NCBI GenBank assembly: GCA_036924085.1
Contig: JAVGWX010000001.1
Coordinates: 7,131,681 to 7,195,680, forward strand
Length of the DNA: 64,000 nt
Reading direction: 5' to 3'
Source of the DNA: Ariolimax columbianus
Taxonomy: Eukaryota > Mollusca > Gastropoda > Stylommatophora > Arionidae
Shown: piece by piece, positions 34,126 through 46,015 of the stretch
How positions within the stretch are numbered: position 1 is the stretch's first letter
Layout of the letters: each line of letters begins with the position of its first letter
Position numbers and translations under genes: made by a program
The notes under the pieces: generated by a model
What the model saw: the letters and a program-made list of their open reading frames with translations, nothing else
Databases searched by the model: none
Told to the model about the DNA's origin: nothing

Positions 34126-34398
34126 TAATATTTGCTAAAAAAATCTACTGACAAATCCTAATTAAAATATGCACTCGGTAATCCGTTGCAGAACATACAT
34201 ATTTTCCTTGCTGGTTTTAAGATTTTATTTCGGATTTTTAAAATCCTGAAACATAACTTAGTTCGCTGTTTTAGTGTTTGCTGTTTTTGTCTGTCCATCC
34301 CTTGATGTTGTGTTCAAAACATTTACAGATGCTGAGCAGCACATGATCTGCAGTGGTCAGCGACCCATAGCTGACTGCTAGCATCAGGGCCAGCGAAC
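34126..34398. other. Unique sequence, nothing recognised
   Basis: About 270 bp, A/T-rich, without motifs. Confidence 0.35.
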
Positions 34399-34399
34399 C

Positions 34400-34690
34400 A
34401 AAGCTGCCAAGACCCTTCTACACCTCCACGCGGTGATTCTGGATAACAGGCTGCAGCAGGGCAGACTGGCTAAGGAGAAGGGATCGAAGAGGGAATGCTA
34501 ACCCGGTACTCAAAAAATGTTTGCTGAAGTCGGATGTGTTGGACCGAAAGGTGCAAATATCGCAGTCAAGCTGTAAACTACGACACAACGCATTCTGTTC
34601 TCTGGACTACATTCTGCTACTTTAAGCCCTTTCAGGGCTTGATATCGGGAGATTGAGAACAAACGAAGCCAAGCCAAGCCAAAACATTTA
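34400..34690 (+). mobile_element. Dispersed element 3' end (family B, copy 2)
   Basis: Aligns with 10520-10800 as described there. Here it ends GGGAGATTGAGAACAAACG and a short (AGCCA)n tail rather than GAA repeats. Frame differs from copy 1 by indels. Confidence 0.65.
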
Positions 34691-35120
34691 CATACATCTG
34701 TTACTATTTTAAGCTTAAACTTGCATCCTAACCTTGCGTGTATTTGTTGGTACTGGGGTTGCCTGCATTCTCTCACCATATCCACATTCGCATTGTGTAA
34801 TAGATCTGAGTCTTGTAGCCCATCAAATGTATGTATGATTATAGACATGATTTAGTGTTAGAGATTTAGGAGTAAGGAATTGAAATCATTTTCAATTCTA
34901 TTAAACAAAGTGACGGGCTTGAGTCAGTACACCTGTACTCAGTCCCGCCAAAATTAAGTTGGTTAAATCATAAGACATGCATTGTTCTTGATTCAACCGA
35001 AATCTACACAGGTGAGGTCCCAGATAACATGACGCAAGTAGACGTAATTCAATCAAGATCCAAAACGCGCATGGGCAGATATCCGTCAAATCCGGTTCTC
35101 TCAGGTAGAATTCAGTCTCA

Positions 35121-37180
35121 TCATGTAGCATGTCCTTTGTAGAACGTCGCTCCCATCACAGTCTGTCTGAAAGAAACTCGTTCCCTTGCCAAAACACCAG
35201 CTTCCGCCACTGCCATACTCAGGCACTCCTGGATATCTTGGTGCCATCGTCTTCTTGGTCTTCCTCTTTTGTGTAGCCCCATACCTTCCATCATCGTCCT
35301 CTCAAGACCGTTGTGTCTCTTGATGTGACCAAAGTACTTGCATTTTCTAGCCAAAATGGAATTGATAAACCAGTTCTCCTCTATGCTCAACTCTTGCCGA
35401 ATGTCTACATGTTCTTTTCTCTGTCCAGGGTATTCTGAGGATCTTTCTGTAACATTTTAACTCGAAGGATTCGATTCTTTGTCTAGAAGTTTTGGTAATC
35501 GTCCATGCTTCACAACCATAAGCTGCCACAGGAAAAACAGTCTCTCAAGACTTTTACTTTTATCGTTTTGTTGGTGCCCTGCCATAATTTCTTCAGGCTG
35601 TTCAGTCTCTGCATTGCCATAGCTAGTCTTCTTCTGATTTCTTTCGAGCAGTCACCATTTTTGTCGATTCTGGAGCCCAGATATTCAAAATGTGTGACCT
35701 GATCTATTTCCTCACCACCCACTGTAAATTTATGCTGACATTGTGTTTTATCGGTGGTCATTATCTTTCTTTTGTTTATGTTTATAAACAGGTTTTGATC
35801 TTTACTATGTCCATTAACGGCTGAAAGTAGCTGCTCTAGCCCTTCTGCACTTCTTGATAGTATCACTGTGTCATCTGCGTATCGTAACTCTGGAATCTCG
35901 TACCCCCCAATCGTAAATGGGTCGAAACTTTCAATGTTCTCATCTTCTCGAACATTTCTCATTATACATTCCGCATATATGTTGTACAGATAAGGTGAGA
36001 GGATACATCCCTGTCAGACTCCCTTTTGTACTGCAAACCAATCTGATGTTTGCCCAGATACTCGGACAGCGGCTTGTTGATTTTTCAATGAGATGGACTA
36101 TATGTAAAGGAAATCCCATTTCCTTCACGATTCTCCACAAATTTTGATGTTTTACCGTGTCGAAGGCCTTAGTGTTATCAATGAAACATGTGTACAGGTC
36201 TACATTAAACTCTCTGCATTTTTCATAGATATTCCTTAAATTAAATATGTGGTCCCGGGTCCCTCTGTCTTTCCTAAAACCTGCCTGGACTACGTGAATT
36301 TCAGATTTAAACCTTTTCTCTATCCTTCTTAATAGGATTCGCAAGAGTATCTTGCTAGCATGGCTGATCAGTGCGATAGTTCCGTAGTTCGTGCACAGCT
36401 TCAGGTTGCCTTTTTTGGTGAGGGGAATATAAATTGATTTCTTCCATGCTTCTGGCCACTCTGCACTGTGCCATATCTGTTTACACAGCTTGTGATAGAC
36501 TCAAGCACATGCCTCTACTCCTGCTTGTATTAGCTCTGCTGGGATATCATCGCATCCTGGGGACTTTCCCTTTATCAGGCTTTTAATTGCAGAGCGTACT
36601 TCTTCCAATGTTGGTTCAGGTTCTTTCTCATCCTTTGGTAGGATTGTAACTGAGCGCTGTGTGCTGTCTCCATACATGGTTCTGCAGTACTCTCTCCATC
36701 TATTAAGTATGTCTTTAGTTTCTGTTAATGTGTTATACTCTTCGTCATTTATGACATGTGGAACCGGACGGAATTCCCTTGTCAGTGCTATTATTGCTTT
36801 GAATGCATCTCTTTCTTTGCCTTGTTGTTGTAGGTTTTCTATATCCTTACATGTTTCTACTATGTATCTTCTTGTATCTTTTCTTATTTCTCTTCTAACT
36901 TTTCTTGAGCAGTTTTTATATGCTGTGTTAGTCCCCTTACTTCCCATTTGTTTTAATTGTTGCCTTTCTGCAATGAGTTTCTGTGTTTCCTCTGTTATAT
37001 AGCTCTGTGTCTTGTGCAATATCTTTGGAATCATTTCTTTTGCTGTCGAGATCAAAATCTCCCTTGCGTACGATGTCAACTCCTCAGATGTCATCTCTTC
37101 CTGTATAGCAAGCAACGCCTCAAATTTGTTTTCTACTTTGATGTTGTATTCAGTAGGTATTGCTGATACATCGAAGCGTA
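35121..37180 (-). pseudogene. RTE-like LINE, 3' half: linker and reverse transcriptase
   Basis: Minus-strand frame from 37180: RFDVSAIPTEYN, KSPGCDDIPAELIQAG, WPEAWKKSIYIPLTKKGN, ASKILLRILLRRIEKR, QAGFRKDRGTRDHIFNLRNI, CFIDNTKAFDTVKHQNLW, LRYADDTVILS (YADD codons 35870-35881), HFEYLGSRIDKNGD, KYFGHIKRHNGL, HKRGRPRRRWHQDIQECL, ending FYKGHAT and stop at 35121. The finger, palm and C-terminal order is that of RTE-clade endonuclease/RT proteins. Breaks: a stop near 36500, frameshifts or a small deletion around 36000-36060 between motifs, and more near 35400-35510. The matching endonuclease half lies next to it on the opposite strand. Confidence 0.9.
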
Positions 37181-37184
37181 GGGG

Positions 37185-38567
37185 TAGGGCAGAAGTGTGT
37201 AAGGGATAGCACCTCACGGTGAGAGGCAGCCACATCCTTGATGGCCAGGATCCTATTTGGTTCCCCCACTTCTGTCTAGCTCACGTATGGCTCCTAGAGT
37301 CTGCCTGTGTCCGACAGCGCCACCCCCCAGGCAACGGATTTGGCTGGCCGACTAAACTACGTGGGTGAAATGACAAGAAGGGGAGTCCACCCCTGACAAG
37401 TACACACATCTGCTGGTGGAAGAGGCTGAAGATCCACCTGTGCGATAACGACTCTGAAAGCGGGAGCTGGAAACGCCTGGTATCGGGCTAAGGGCGCACC
37501 AGAGACCATAGTTGGTAAGCGGCCAGAACAACGTCCAGAAAGCAATGGCAAACTACTGGATGTAAAATGCCAAGAAACCTATGACAGTCGAGAGAAACGA
37601 AACTCAAAAGATCTGATGGTGAGGCCCTCAGACCAGGCAGATCATCGACGCCAACTGGGGAAGAGGCCAATTTCAGAGTCAGTACAAGTAATAGAGATGA
37701 CGGCCTAAAGCTTGACTGCATTACAGTGGACAACTCTGAAATGGGACTAAAAACAAAACTAAGAATAGGCACCTGGAATGTCAGGAGCCTATACCAGGGC
37801 AAGTTGTTCATGATCGGAAGAGAAATGAAGAGAACCAAGATAGAGATTCTTGGAGTCTCTGAGCATAGATGGGCCGGTCAAGTGCAATGTACCAGCTCCT
37901 CTGGAGAAACATTTATATACTCTGGGACGGACAAGGGTGGAAAAAGCGGGGTCGGCTTTATTCTGTCAAAGAAGACAGCACCTTCACTACTCGGTTACAA
38001 TCCAGTCAACGACCGCATAATTGTAATCAGACTAAAGAAAAAGACTAGAAATTTTACAATAATTCAAGTGTATGCACCAACAATCAGCAGCAGACGATTG
38101 TGAAATGGATGATTTTTATAACACTTTGCAAGAAGCGATGAAAAAAGTTGAAAAAAGAGACATCTTGGTAATCATTGGAGATTTCAATGCGAAAGTCGGA
38201 GAGGAAAGAGCCGAAGAGGAGAGAAGTGTTCGAGGACCTTTTGGTTTGGGACACAGAAATGAGCGAGGAGAAAGACTGGTTGAATTCTGCACGGAAAACA
38301 ACCTCTCCAATGCCAACACCTTCTTCAAACAACATCAACGAAGACTGTACACGTGGACCTCCCCTGATGGCAACAGAAGAAACCAAATAAATTACATCCT
38401 AGTGCAACAAAGATGGAGATCAAATGTGCTGGCGACAAAAACACTGCCAGGAGCAGACTGCGATACGGACCACGAATTACTATTTGCAATTTTCCAAACA
38501 AGACTACGCAGGATCAACAAAGGTTGCCAGACAATACGCTTCGATGTATCAGCAATACCTACTGAAT
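37185..38567 (+). pseudogene. RTE-like LINE, 5' half: 5'UTR and AP endonuclease (inverted)
   Basis: About 37185-37725 looks like the 5' leader, which includes AGCAATGGCAAACTACTGG. From 37741 the frame is LRIGTWNVRSLYQGKLF, ILGVSEHRWAGQ, IYSGTDKGGKSGVGFIL, RNFTIIQVYAPT, then after a one-base frameshift near 38082 DILVIIGDFNAKVGEE, RLYTWTSPDGNRRNQINYIL and DCDTDHELLFAIF. These are the WN, E, VYAPT, GDFN and DH motifs of an exonuclease-endonuclease-phosphatase domain. It ends at AIPTE (38567), the exact point where the opposite-strand RT half starts. Confidence 0.9.
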
Positions 38568-39325
38568 TCAGTCTAGAAGGGTCAATTTCCCGGAGTCTCG
38601 CTGGAAAATACTGGCGAACGAGAGACATCATGACGCCAGATCACGTGATTTCGCACCACGTGGTTTTGACAGGGCAGGAGGATAAGAAGAAAGAGCGAAA
38701 ACCAAGCCAGCAGATAGCAGAAGTGAAAGATAGATTTATAGGTCCAAGAGATCGAAAACTCTGGGTATAGATTAGACGAGACAACCGTCAGTGTTCAGTT
38801 TACCTAAAGTTAGAATTTAGACAGATTTGTTATGCGATAGATTAGCGGTTGTATGCTCTAATAGGCAGTCACGTACGTTAGCAAGTTAGATGAGCATATG
38901 CAGATATCAATGCGTTTTGTAGTCTAATAACAATTATATGTTATATGTACTGGAAGCTGGTGTGTGTTCCTTTTTTCTTTAATCAAAAATAAGTGGTGTG
39001 AAGAGTTACTGCAGAAATAGGTATTAGCAAAGCAGTGCTCGCTCCGGTGTACAACATATATTATGGTGGTCTTGCAGAAATACTTATAGAGTGCAGTGCA
39101 GTTTCGTGTTTTAGATTTGTAGCACAGCCCCACCACAATTACAAAGATTTTAAAATAAAAATATAGACATTAGATTGATGAACTGATGTAAATCAAAATA
39201 AAGTTCAAATCAAAATAAAAAAATCTCAACTACAATGTAAATTCTGTTCTTTTCTGTTGTTCTAAAACAGGTAGAATAAAAAGAACAAAACGACAACACA
39301 GACAGACTTTCATAAATTGGTGCAT
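38568..39325. other. Unique sequence
   Basis: No gene recognised. An imperfect A-rich duplication (AAATCAAAATAAAGTTCAAAT then the same again) lies at about 39190-39225. Confidence 0.4.
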
Positions 39326-39329
39326 GTGA

Positions 39330-40012
39330 CAGCAGCCAGCATTAGAGACAGACCCCAACTCACAGGGAGAAAAAGACTGACGACAAACATACGAAGCAGA
39401 CCAAAACTCACAGGGAGAAGGGAGCTCATTATAAGCATAAGGGACAGACCAAAACTCACAGGGAGAAGGGAGCTCATAACAAGCATAAGAGACAGACCAA
39501 AACTCACAGAGAGAAGGGAACTCATGACAAGCATAAGAGACAGACCAAAACTCACAGGGAGAAGGGAGCTCATAACAAGCATAAGAGACAGACCAAAGCT
39601 CACATGGAGAAGGGATCTCATGACAAGCATAAGAGACAGACCAAAACTCACAGGGAGAAGGAAGCTCATAACAAGCATAAGAGACAGACCAAAACTCACA
39701 TGGAGAAGGGAGCTCATAACAAGCATAAGAGACGGACCAAAACTCACAGGGAGAAGGGAACTCATGACAAGCATAAGAGACAGACCAAAACTCACAGGGA
39801 GAAGGGAGATCATGACAAGCATAAGAGACAGACCAAAACTCACAGGGAGAAGGGAGCTCATGACAAGCATAAGAGACAGACCAAAACTCACAGGGAGAAG
39901 GGAACTCATGACAAGCATAAGAGACAGACCAAAACTCACAGGGAGAAGGGAGCTCATGACAAGCATAAGAGACAGACCAAAACTCACAGAGAGGAGGGAG
40001 CTCATGACAATA
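39330..40012. repeat. 48 bp minisatellite
   Basis: Unit AAGCATAAGAGACAGACCAA AACTCACAGGGAGAAGGGAG CTCATGAC, about 14 copies. Substitutions CTCATGACA/CTCATAACA and AGGGAG/ATGGAG alternate irregularly. 48 = 16 codons, so 243-codon frames are open on both strands; no known protein. Confidence 0.95.
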
Positions 40013-40604
40013 TTCATTAACTTAACCATATTCGTTACCATTCACTAAACTATATTCATTCACATTACATTCACAAACAAACAAATCGACAGGTTCCAGC
40101 TCTGAAGTTCAACAAACTCAATCGTCAACACCTTGAGGAACGACGCGCTGCAAACATGAACCGACGCAGAAGACAGACCTAGCTCAGCTCTTCTCCTTGG
40201 CTGCACTGTTACCCGATTTGTTCCGTCCCTTTTGAAAGCAGCCATCCGCGTTAATTTATTTTTAAAAAAATGGACATTTAATTTTTATTGATGGCTATTT
40301 TTTCCTATGTGCTAAGACGCACAATGCGTAAAATGATGTTAATGTGATAATAATTATCTTCTGTGTGATAATAATTGCCATAATAATGTTGATATTAGGG
40401 ACGATAGTTTGATATTTAAAGTAGCGGCGGTGTTAATGCGATGAAAATTGGTGCTCAATCGTTCTCAATTACTGCCCAAAGGTGTGCATGCTGACGCTTC
40501 CTGTAGCTCTTTGGTTGTACACACTCCCACTCCGTCTTCTCCCACTCCGATCGAACCTAATTTTATTTCAGTTCAGCAGTCTGTGTAGTATAATTCATGT
40601 ATTT
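40013..40604. other. Unique sequence
   Basis: About 590 bp, A/T-rich on the right, without recognisable genes. Confidence 0.35.
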
Positions 40605-42565
40605 CAGATATGTTGACAAATCGTCAATTAAATAGTAGGAGTAGTAGATAAAAAGTCAACGAAACATAATGGTTGTGTGGACAGATCGTTCATTAAATTT
40701 CAGCGATATATAGACAGATCGTCAATAAAATATTCCATTTTTTCGAAAAAAATAAAGGTTGACGTCTGACAGCGTACGAAGAAGAAGAAGAAGAAGAAGA
40801 AGGGTACCATCCGGGATATATGCAATTAGAAGCATCCGATATTATCATGAGTATGTAGACAGATCGTCGATGAAATGGAATGAGTATGTAGACAGATCGT
40901 CGATGAAATGGAATGAGTATGTAGACAGATCGTCGATGAAATGGAATGAGTATGTAGACAGATCGTCGATGAAATGGAATGAGTATGTAGACAGATCGTC
41001 GATGAAATGGAATGAGTATGTAGACAGATCGTCGATGAAATGGAATGAGTATGTAGACAGATCGTCGATGAAATGGAATGAGTATGTAGACAGATCGTCG
41101 ATGAAATGGAATGAGTATGTAGACAGACTGTCGATGAAATGGAATGAGTATGTAGACAGATCGTCGATGAAATGGAATGAGTATGTAGACAGATCGTCGA
41201 TGAAATGGAATGAGTATGTAGACAGATCGTCGATGAAATGGAATGAGTATGTAGACAGATCGTCGATGAAATGGAATGAGTATGTTGACAGATCGTCGAT
41301 GAAATTGAATGAGTATGTTGACAGATCGTCGATGAAATGGTTGGGGAATGTAGACAGATCGTCGATGAAATGGTATGAGTATGTAGACAGATCGTCGATG
41401 AAATGGCAGGGGAATGTAGACAGGTCGTCAATGAAATGGAAGTGGTATGTAGACAGATCGTTGATGAAATGGCAGGGGGATGTAGACAGATCGTCGATGA
41501 AATTGAATGAGTATGTTGACAGATCGTCGATGAAATGGTAGGGGAATGTAGACAGATCGTCGATGAAATGGAATGAGTATGTAGACAGATCGTCGATGAA
41601 ATGGCAGGGGAATGTAGACAGGTCGTCAATGAAATGGAAGTGGTATGTAGACAGATCGTCGATGAAATGGCAGGGGGATGTAGACAGGTCGTCAATGAAA
41701 TGGAAGTGGTATGTAGACAGATCGTCGATGAAATGGAAGTGGTATGTAGACAGATCGTCGATAAAATGGAAGTGGTACGTAAACACATCATCAATGAAAT
41801 GGAAGTGGTATGGAGACAGATCGTCAATGAAATGGAAGTGGTATGGAGACAGCGTCGATGAAATGGAAGTGGTATGGAGACAGATCGTCAATGAAATGGA
41901 AGTGGTATGGAGACAGATCGTCGATGAAATGGAAGTGGTATGGAGACAGATCGTCAATGAAATGGAAGTGGTACGTAAACAGATCGTCAATGAAATGGAA
42001 GTGGTATGTAGACAGATCGTCGATGAAATGGCAGGGGGATGTAGACAGGTCGTCAATGAAATGGAAGTGGTATGTAGACAGATCGTCGATGAAATGGCAG
42101 GGGGATGTAGACAGATCGTCGATGAAATTGAATGAGTATGTTGACAGATCGTCGATGAAATGGTAGGGGAATGTAGACAGATCGTCGATGAAATGGAATG
42201 AGTATGTAGACAGATCGTCGATGAAATGGCAGGGGAATGTAGACAGGTCGTCAATGAAATGGCAGTGGTATGTAGACAGATCGTCGATGAAATGGCAGGG
42301 GGATGTAGACAGGTCGTCAATGAAATGGAAGGGGTATGTAGACAGATCGTCGATGAAATGGAAGTGGTATGTAGACAGATCGTCGATAAAATGGAAGTGG
42401 TACGTAAACACATCATCAATGAAATGGAAGTGGTATGGAGACAGATCGTCAATGAAATGGAAGTGGTATGGAGACAGATCGTCGATGAAATGGAAGTGGT
42501 ATGGAGACAGATCGTCAATGAAATGGAAGTGGTACGTAAACAGATCGTCAATGAAATGGAACGTA
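40605..42565. repeat. 33 bp minisatellite with about 55 copies, split by a LINE tail
   Basis: Unit GAGTATGTAGACAGATCGTC followed by GATGAAATGGAAT. A homogeneous block spans 40848-41330, then variants (AAGTGGTATGTAG, CAGGGGGATGTAG, AAGTGGTATGGAG) in a mosaic where segments near 41520-41830 and 42150-42460 are near-identical (about 630 bp apart). Diverged copies precede the LINE tail at 40605-40735, so the tail was inserted into an existing array. Open frames of 568 and 333 codons on the minus strand come from periodicity. Confidence 0.95.
40737..40847 (+). mobile_element. RNase H LINE 3' tail (copy C)
   Basis: TTTTTTCGAAAAAAATAAAG, GTTGACGTCTGACAGCGTAC, (GAA)7, then 46 bp (40802-40847) shared with copy B. 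Only the last codons and 3'UTR are present; both flanks are the 33 bp array. Confidence 0.8.
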
Positions 42566-42584
42566 TATATGATGGGGGATTGAG

Positions 42585-42800
42585 GGGGTATGGATCTCCA
42601 AATATTGGAATCGTGAGTCACTATAATAGCAGATGCAACGGCTTGAGAACAAGTGGAAAACCAAGAACACGATGGATTAACAGTGCTAATGAAACAATAG
42701 AAGACTATGTTGAAAATAGCAACGGATACACAGATGGCACAATAAATAAAAATGGACCTTCCCACGACGTTTAACGAACTAATTGTACAGAGGAAAGGAT
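42585..42800 (+). pseudogene. LINE RT C-terminal remnant
   Basis: Reads GLRTSGKPRTRWINSANETI EDYVEN, then after a frame shift ATDTQMAQ and LPTTFNELIVQRK. This fits the C-terminal GRPxxRWxDxxxEDI - ATxMAQDRxxWR block of LINE RTs. It directly follows the 33 bp array. Confidence 0.55.
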
Positions 42801-43389
42801 GGGAAATATAGGCTGGACACACACGGTTCTTACGTTAATGTGCATTGCTAACTGGTGAATACGATCAGCGAATTCTACAACTTGTGACCATGCTGTTCGT
42901 TTAGGTGTTTGTCAATTCCATTAGTTTAGTTTTGCTCATGTCATGATATCAAAGTATATAACTGGATCTTGTTGTTTGTCTTAACTCTTCTTCCATGATT
43001 ATTTCCAGTTATTATAGTGTGCTCTAAGCTTTTTGTTGACGTGAACTGCTTCTATGTATTGATCTCAATCTGTTGATCCTAGTCTCGTGATCGTTAACAT
43101 CCCTCTGATAAAAACTATAGTTTTCGTCTTTTCTTGTTTCATTTTCTTTTTGGCAAAGTTATCGTACACGGTTTGCTTCCGCCTGAAATGAGCATCCTGA
43201 CTATGCAACAATGAAGCGCTCAACCTACACAACGTATTGACAAAAACATGTTGTACAGTCAATGTCTTTTTTTAGAATGTAGTTTTTGTCAAGGGTGTAT
43301 GCGCTTTATTTGTATGTGCTGTATCTGCAATATGATGTTACTGCAGTTCCCATATGTTTAATTGTATACTTACTTGATGACTTTACAGT
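42801..43389. other. Unassigned sequence, possibly more LINE
   Basis: The minus frame 43065-43262 contains KQEKTKTIVFIRGM, which faintly resembles the KTKxMVFxR segment after the RT palm. Too weak for a call. Confidence 0.3.
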
Positions 43390-43610
43390 CTACCTGTGCC
43401 GCTGAGCTGAATGGGAAGTTTTAAGTTGACATTCTTTGGTCAAGTATGTTGCATCCTTTGTTCTACACCTGTTATATTTCTCGTATCATCAATTTATCAT
43501 TCATGTGGACTTCCTCTTCCCTTTGTGACACGACCTTCGTGTGCAATTAACGTTGATCAGGTCATTTCCTCGTGAGATGAGCAAACCAACAGATTTTCTC
43601 TCAGGAATTT
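43390..43610 (-). pseudogene. Very decayed LINE RT C-terminal remnant
   Basis: The minus strand reads LVCSSHEEM, then IAHEGRVTKGRGSPHE and IDDTRNITGVEQRM, recalling WFGHxxR - GKRGRGRPxxRWxDDIxxWTGL. Stops and frame changes throughout. Confidence 0.35.
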
Positions 43611-43714
43611 AACACTGAGTCAGTTCTCACCATGTTGCTTAGTTGATCTCTCCTAATGACACCAGTGACTTTTCTTCAGCATCTCATTCCACAAATTGTC
43701 ATTTTCCTCTCCTG

Positions 43715-43945
43715 TGCGTTGAAGATGGGTGCTGCTGGCGAGTGCACATGTGGTGCAGGGAAAGTGACCTTTGAATATTTGCTGCAAAGCTGCCCGACAT
43801 ACGGGGACCGGAGTGGGCACATGTGGTCAGCACCAGCACCAGTAATAGACAAGCTCTATGGCTGTGCCGACGACCTCGGGATGACCACTGCTTTTTTCCA
43901 ACAAATTGAAGTTGACGTCTGACAGCGTGCGAAGAAGAAGAAGAA
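43715..43945 (+). mobile_element. RNase H LINE 3' end (copy D)
   Basis: Frame ECTCGAGKVTFEYLLQSCPT, MWSAPAPVIDKLYG, MTTAFFQQIEVDV and stop, followed by GACGTCTGACAGCGTGCGAAG and (GAA)n to 43945. The sequence after the tail differs from copies B and C and leads into a CA-rich array. 5'-truncated. Confidence 0.85.
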
Positions 43946-43989
43946 ATCCATGTCACATTCTAAATACAAATTATGACATTTTCATTTAC

Positions 43990-44640
43990 ATAAATACACA
44001 CACACACACACACACACAAATACATTTTACTTACAAAACATCACGCGCACATCTTGCACACATTCCATTGCACTCATATCTTTCAGACTTCCATTGAAAA
44101 CATATCTTACACACACTTAATTGCACATACATCTTACACACACACTATTTCACACACTATTTCACACACATCTTACACACACAATATTTCACACACATCT
44201 TACACACACAATATTTCACACACATCTTACACACAAAATATTGCACATACATCGTACACACAAAATATTGCACATACATCTTGTACACAATTTTGCGCAT
44301 ACATCTTGCACATACATCTTACGCACAAAATATTCCGTATACTATCTTGCACACGCAATATTGCACATACATCTTACGCACAAAATTGTGTGCACACATG
44401 CACATAAGGCTTTGTACATACACATTACCCACGAAACACTGTACAAACATCTTACACACATATCAGGTACACACTATACATTGCACACACAACTTATACA
44501 TGAAACACCGTACAAACACACATATCAATGATATAGTACACATTGTTCACGGCTTTTTTTTCGTGCATATAATACAATGCGTCATGCTCTGCACACTTAC
44601 AAAGTATATTATTTTACCTGCATAATACACTTGCTTGATC
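43990..44640. repeat. CA-rich degenerate array
   Basis: A pure (CA)n at about 43997-44018, then irregular units around CACACATCTTACACACAAAA TATTG, 20-28 bp, becoming diverged to the right. Confidence 0.85.
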
Positions 44641-44654
44641 TCACTCACGCCGTC

Positions 44655-44835
44655 TCATATGTTGCATGACCTTTCTGTTGTGGAAAAGGCCTTATATGTT
44701 GCCTGACCTATCCGTTGTGGAAAAAGCTTTATATGTTGCCTGACCTACCTGCTAGCAAATGACCTTATATGCAATCGAACCTATCTGTTGTGTAAATGGC
44801 ATTATATGAAGTCTGACCTATATGTTCTGTAACAC
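44655..44835. repeat. Degenerate ~42 bp tandem repeat
   Basis: Four or five copies containing CTTATATGTTGCCTGACCTA and TCTGTTGTGGAAAA with substitutions. Confidence 0.75.
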
Positions 44836-44869
44836 ATTCGCTGCCCACGAGACCCCAGTGTAAACATTC

Positions 44870-45056
44870 ACGCTTACATCCACACACACTGAATATGATA
44901 TACTCTTTGTACGAAATCCTAACCATAACGCACACACACACCCTGAATATGTTACACTAGGCTCGCCACTCACACTTAGCCAACGTAAGCACACCATGAC
45001 ACCCTTACTTAAACAATTACACACGCGCAAACATTGACGATGGCAGCTTAGACTAA

Positions 45057-45090
<34 letters not shown>

Positions 45091-45975
45091 TGACACCATA
45101 ATACAAACACTCTCTCAGACACACACCGCACATGACATCTTAGTTTAAACACTGTCACAAACACACTCACCGCACATAACATCTCAGTCTAAGCACATAC
45201 ACACACTGCACATGATATCTTAGTCTAAACACACACACTACACGTGACATTTAAGTCTAAACACACACACAACACATGACATTTAAGTCTAAACACACAC
45301 ACACACACACACACTACACGTGACATTTAAGTCTAAACACACACAATACATGTGACATTTAAGTCTAAACACACACATTACACATGATAATTTAGTCTAA
45401 ACACAAACACACACACTGCACATGACATATTATGCTTAATACACACACTGTACATGACATCTTAGTCCAAACACACACACTGCACATCGTAGTCTAAACA
45501 CACACACACACACACACTGCACGTGCCATCTTAGTCTAAACACACACACCCTACACATGGCATCTTAATCTAAATAAACACACGTACACGCTGCCCATGA
45601 CATCTTAGTCCAAACACATATTGCACATGACATCTTAGTTTAAACGCACACACACCCTGCACACGAGTCTTTAGTCTAAACACACACATACACTGCAAAG
45701 AACATCGTAGTCTAAACACACACACTGCATCTGACATCTTAATCTGAACACACACACTGCACGTGACACTTTAGTCTAAACACACACACTGCACATGCCA
45801 TCTTAGTCTAAACACACACACTGCACATGCCATCTTAGTCTAAACACACACACTGCATTTGACATCTTAATCTGAACACACACACTGCATATGGCATCTT
45901 AGTCTAAAAACACACACTGCATCTGACATCTTAATCTGAACACACACACACTGCACATTTCACTTTAGTCTAAAC

Positions 45976-46007
<32 letters not shown>

Positions 46008-46015
46008 TGCACATG
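44870..46015. repeat. CA-rich minisatellite, about 35-40 bp units
   Basis: Unit CACACACTGCACATGACATC TTAGTCTAAACACA with a variable internal (CA)n, about 28 copies. Slippage of the internal dinucleotide explains the irregular period. Confidence 0.92.

Noticed and set aside
39310..40048. Paired 243-codon ORFs on both strands
   Set aside because: By-product of the 48 bp array (16 codons); no homology and no start or splice context.
40826..42822. 568- and 333-codon minus ORFs with FHFIDDLSTYS repeats
   Set aside because: Pure translation of the 33 bp array; several overlapping frames on both strands are equally open, and array variants do not show codon-position bias by eye.
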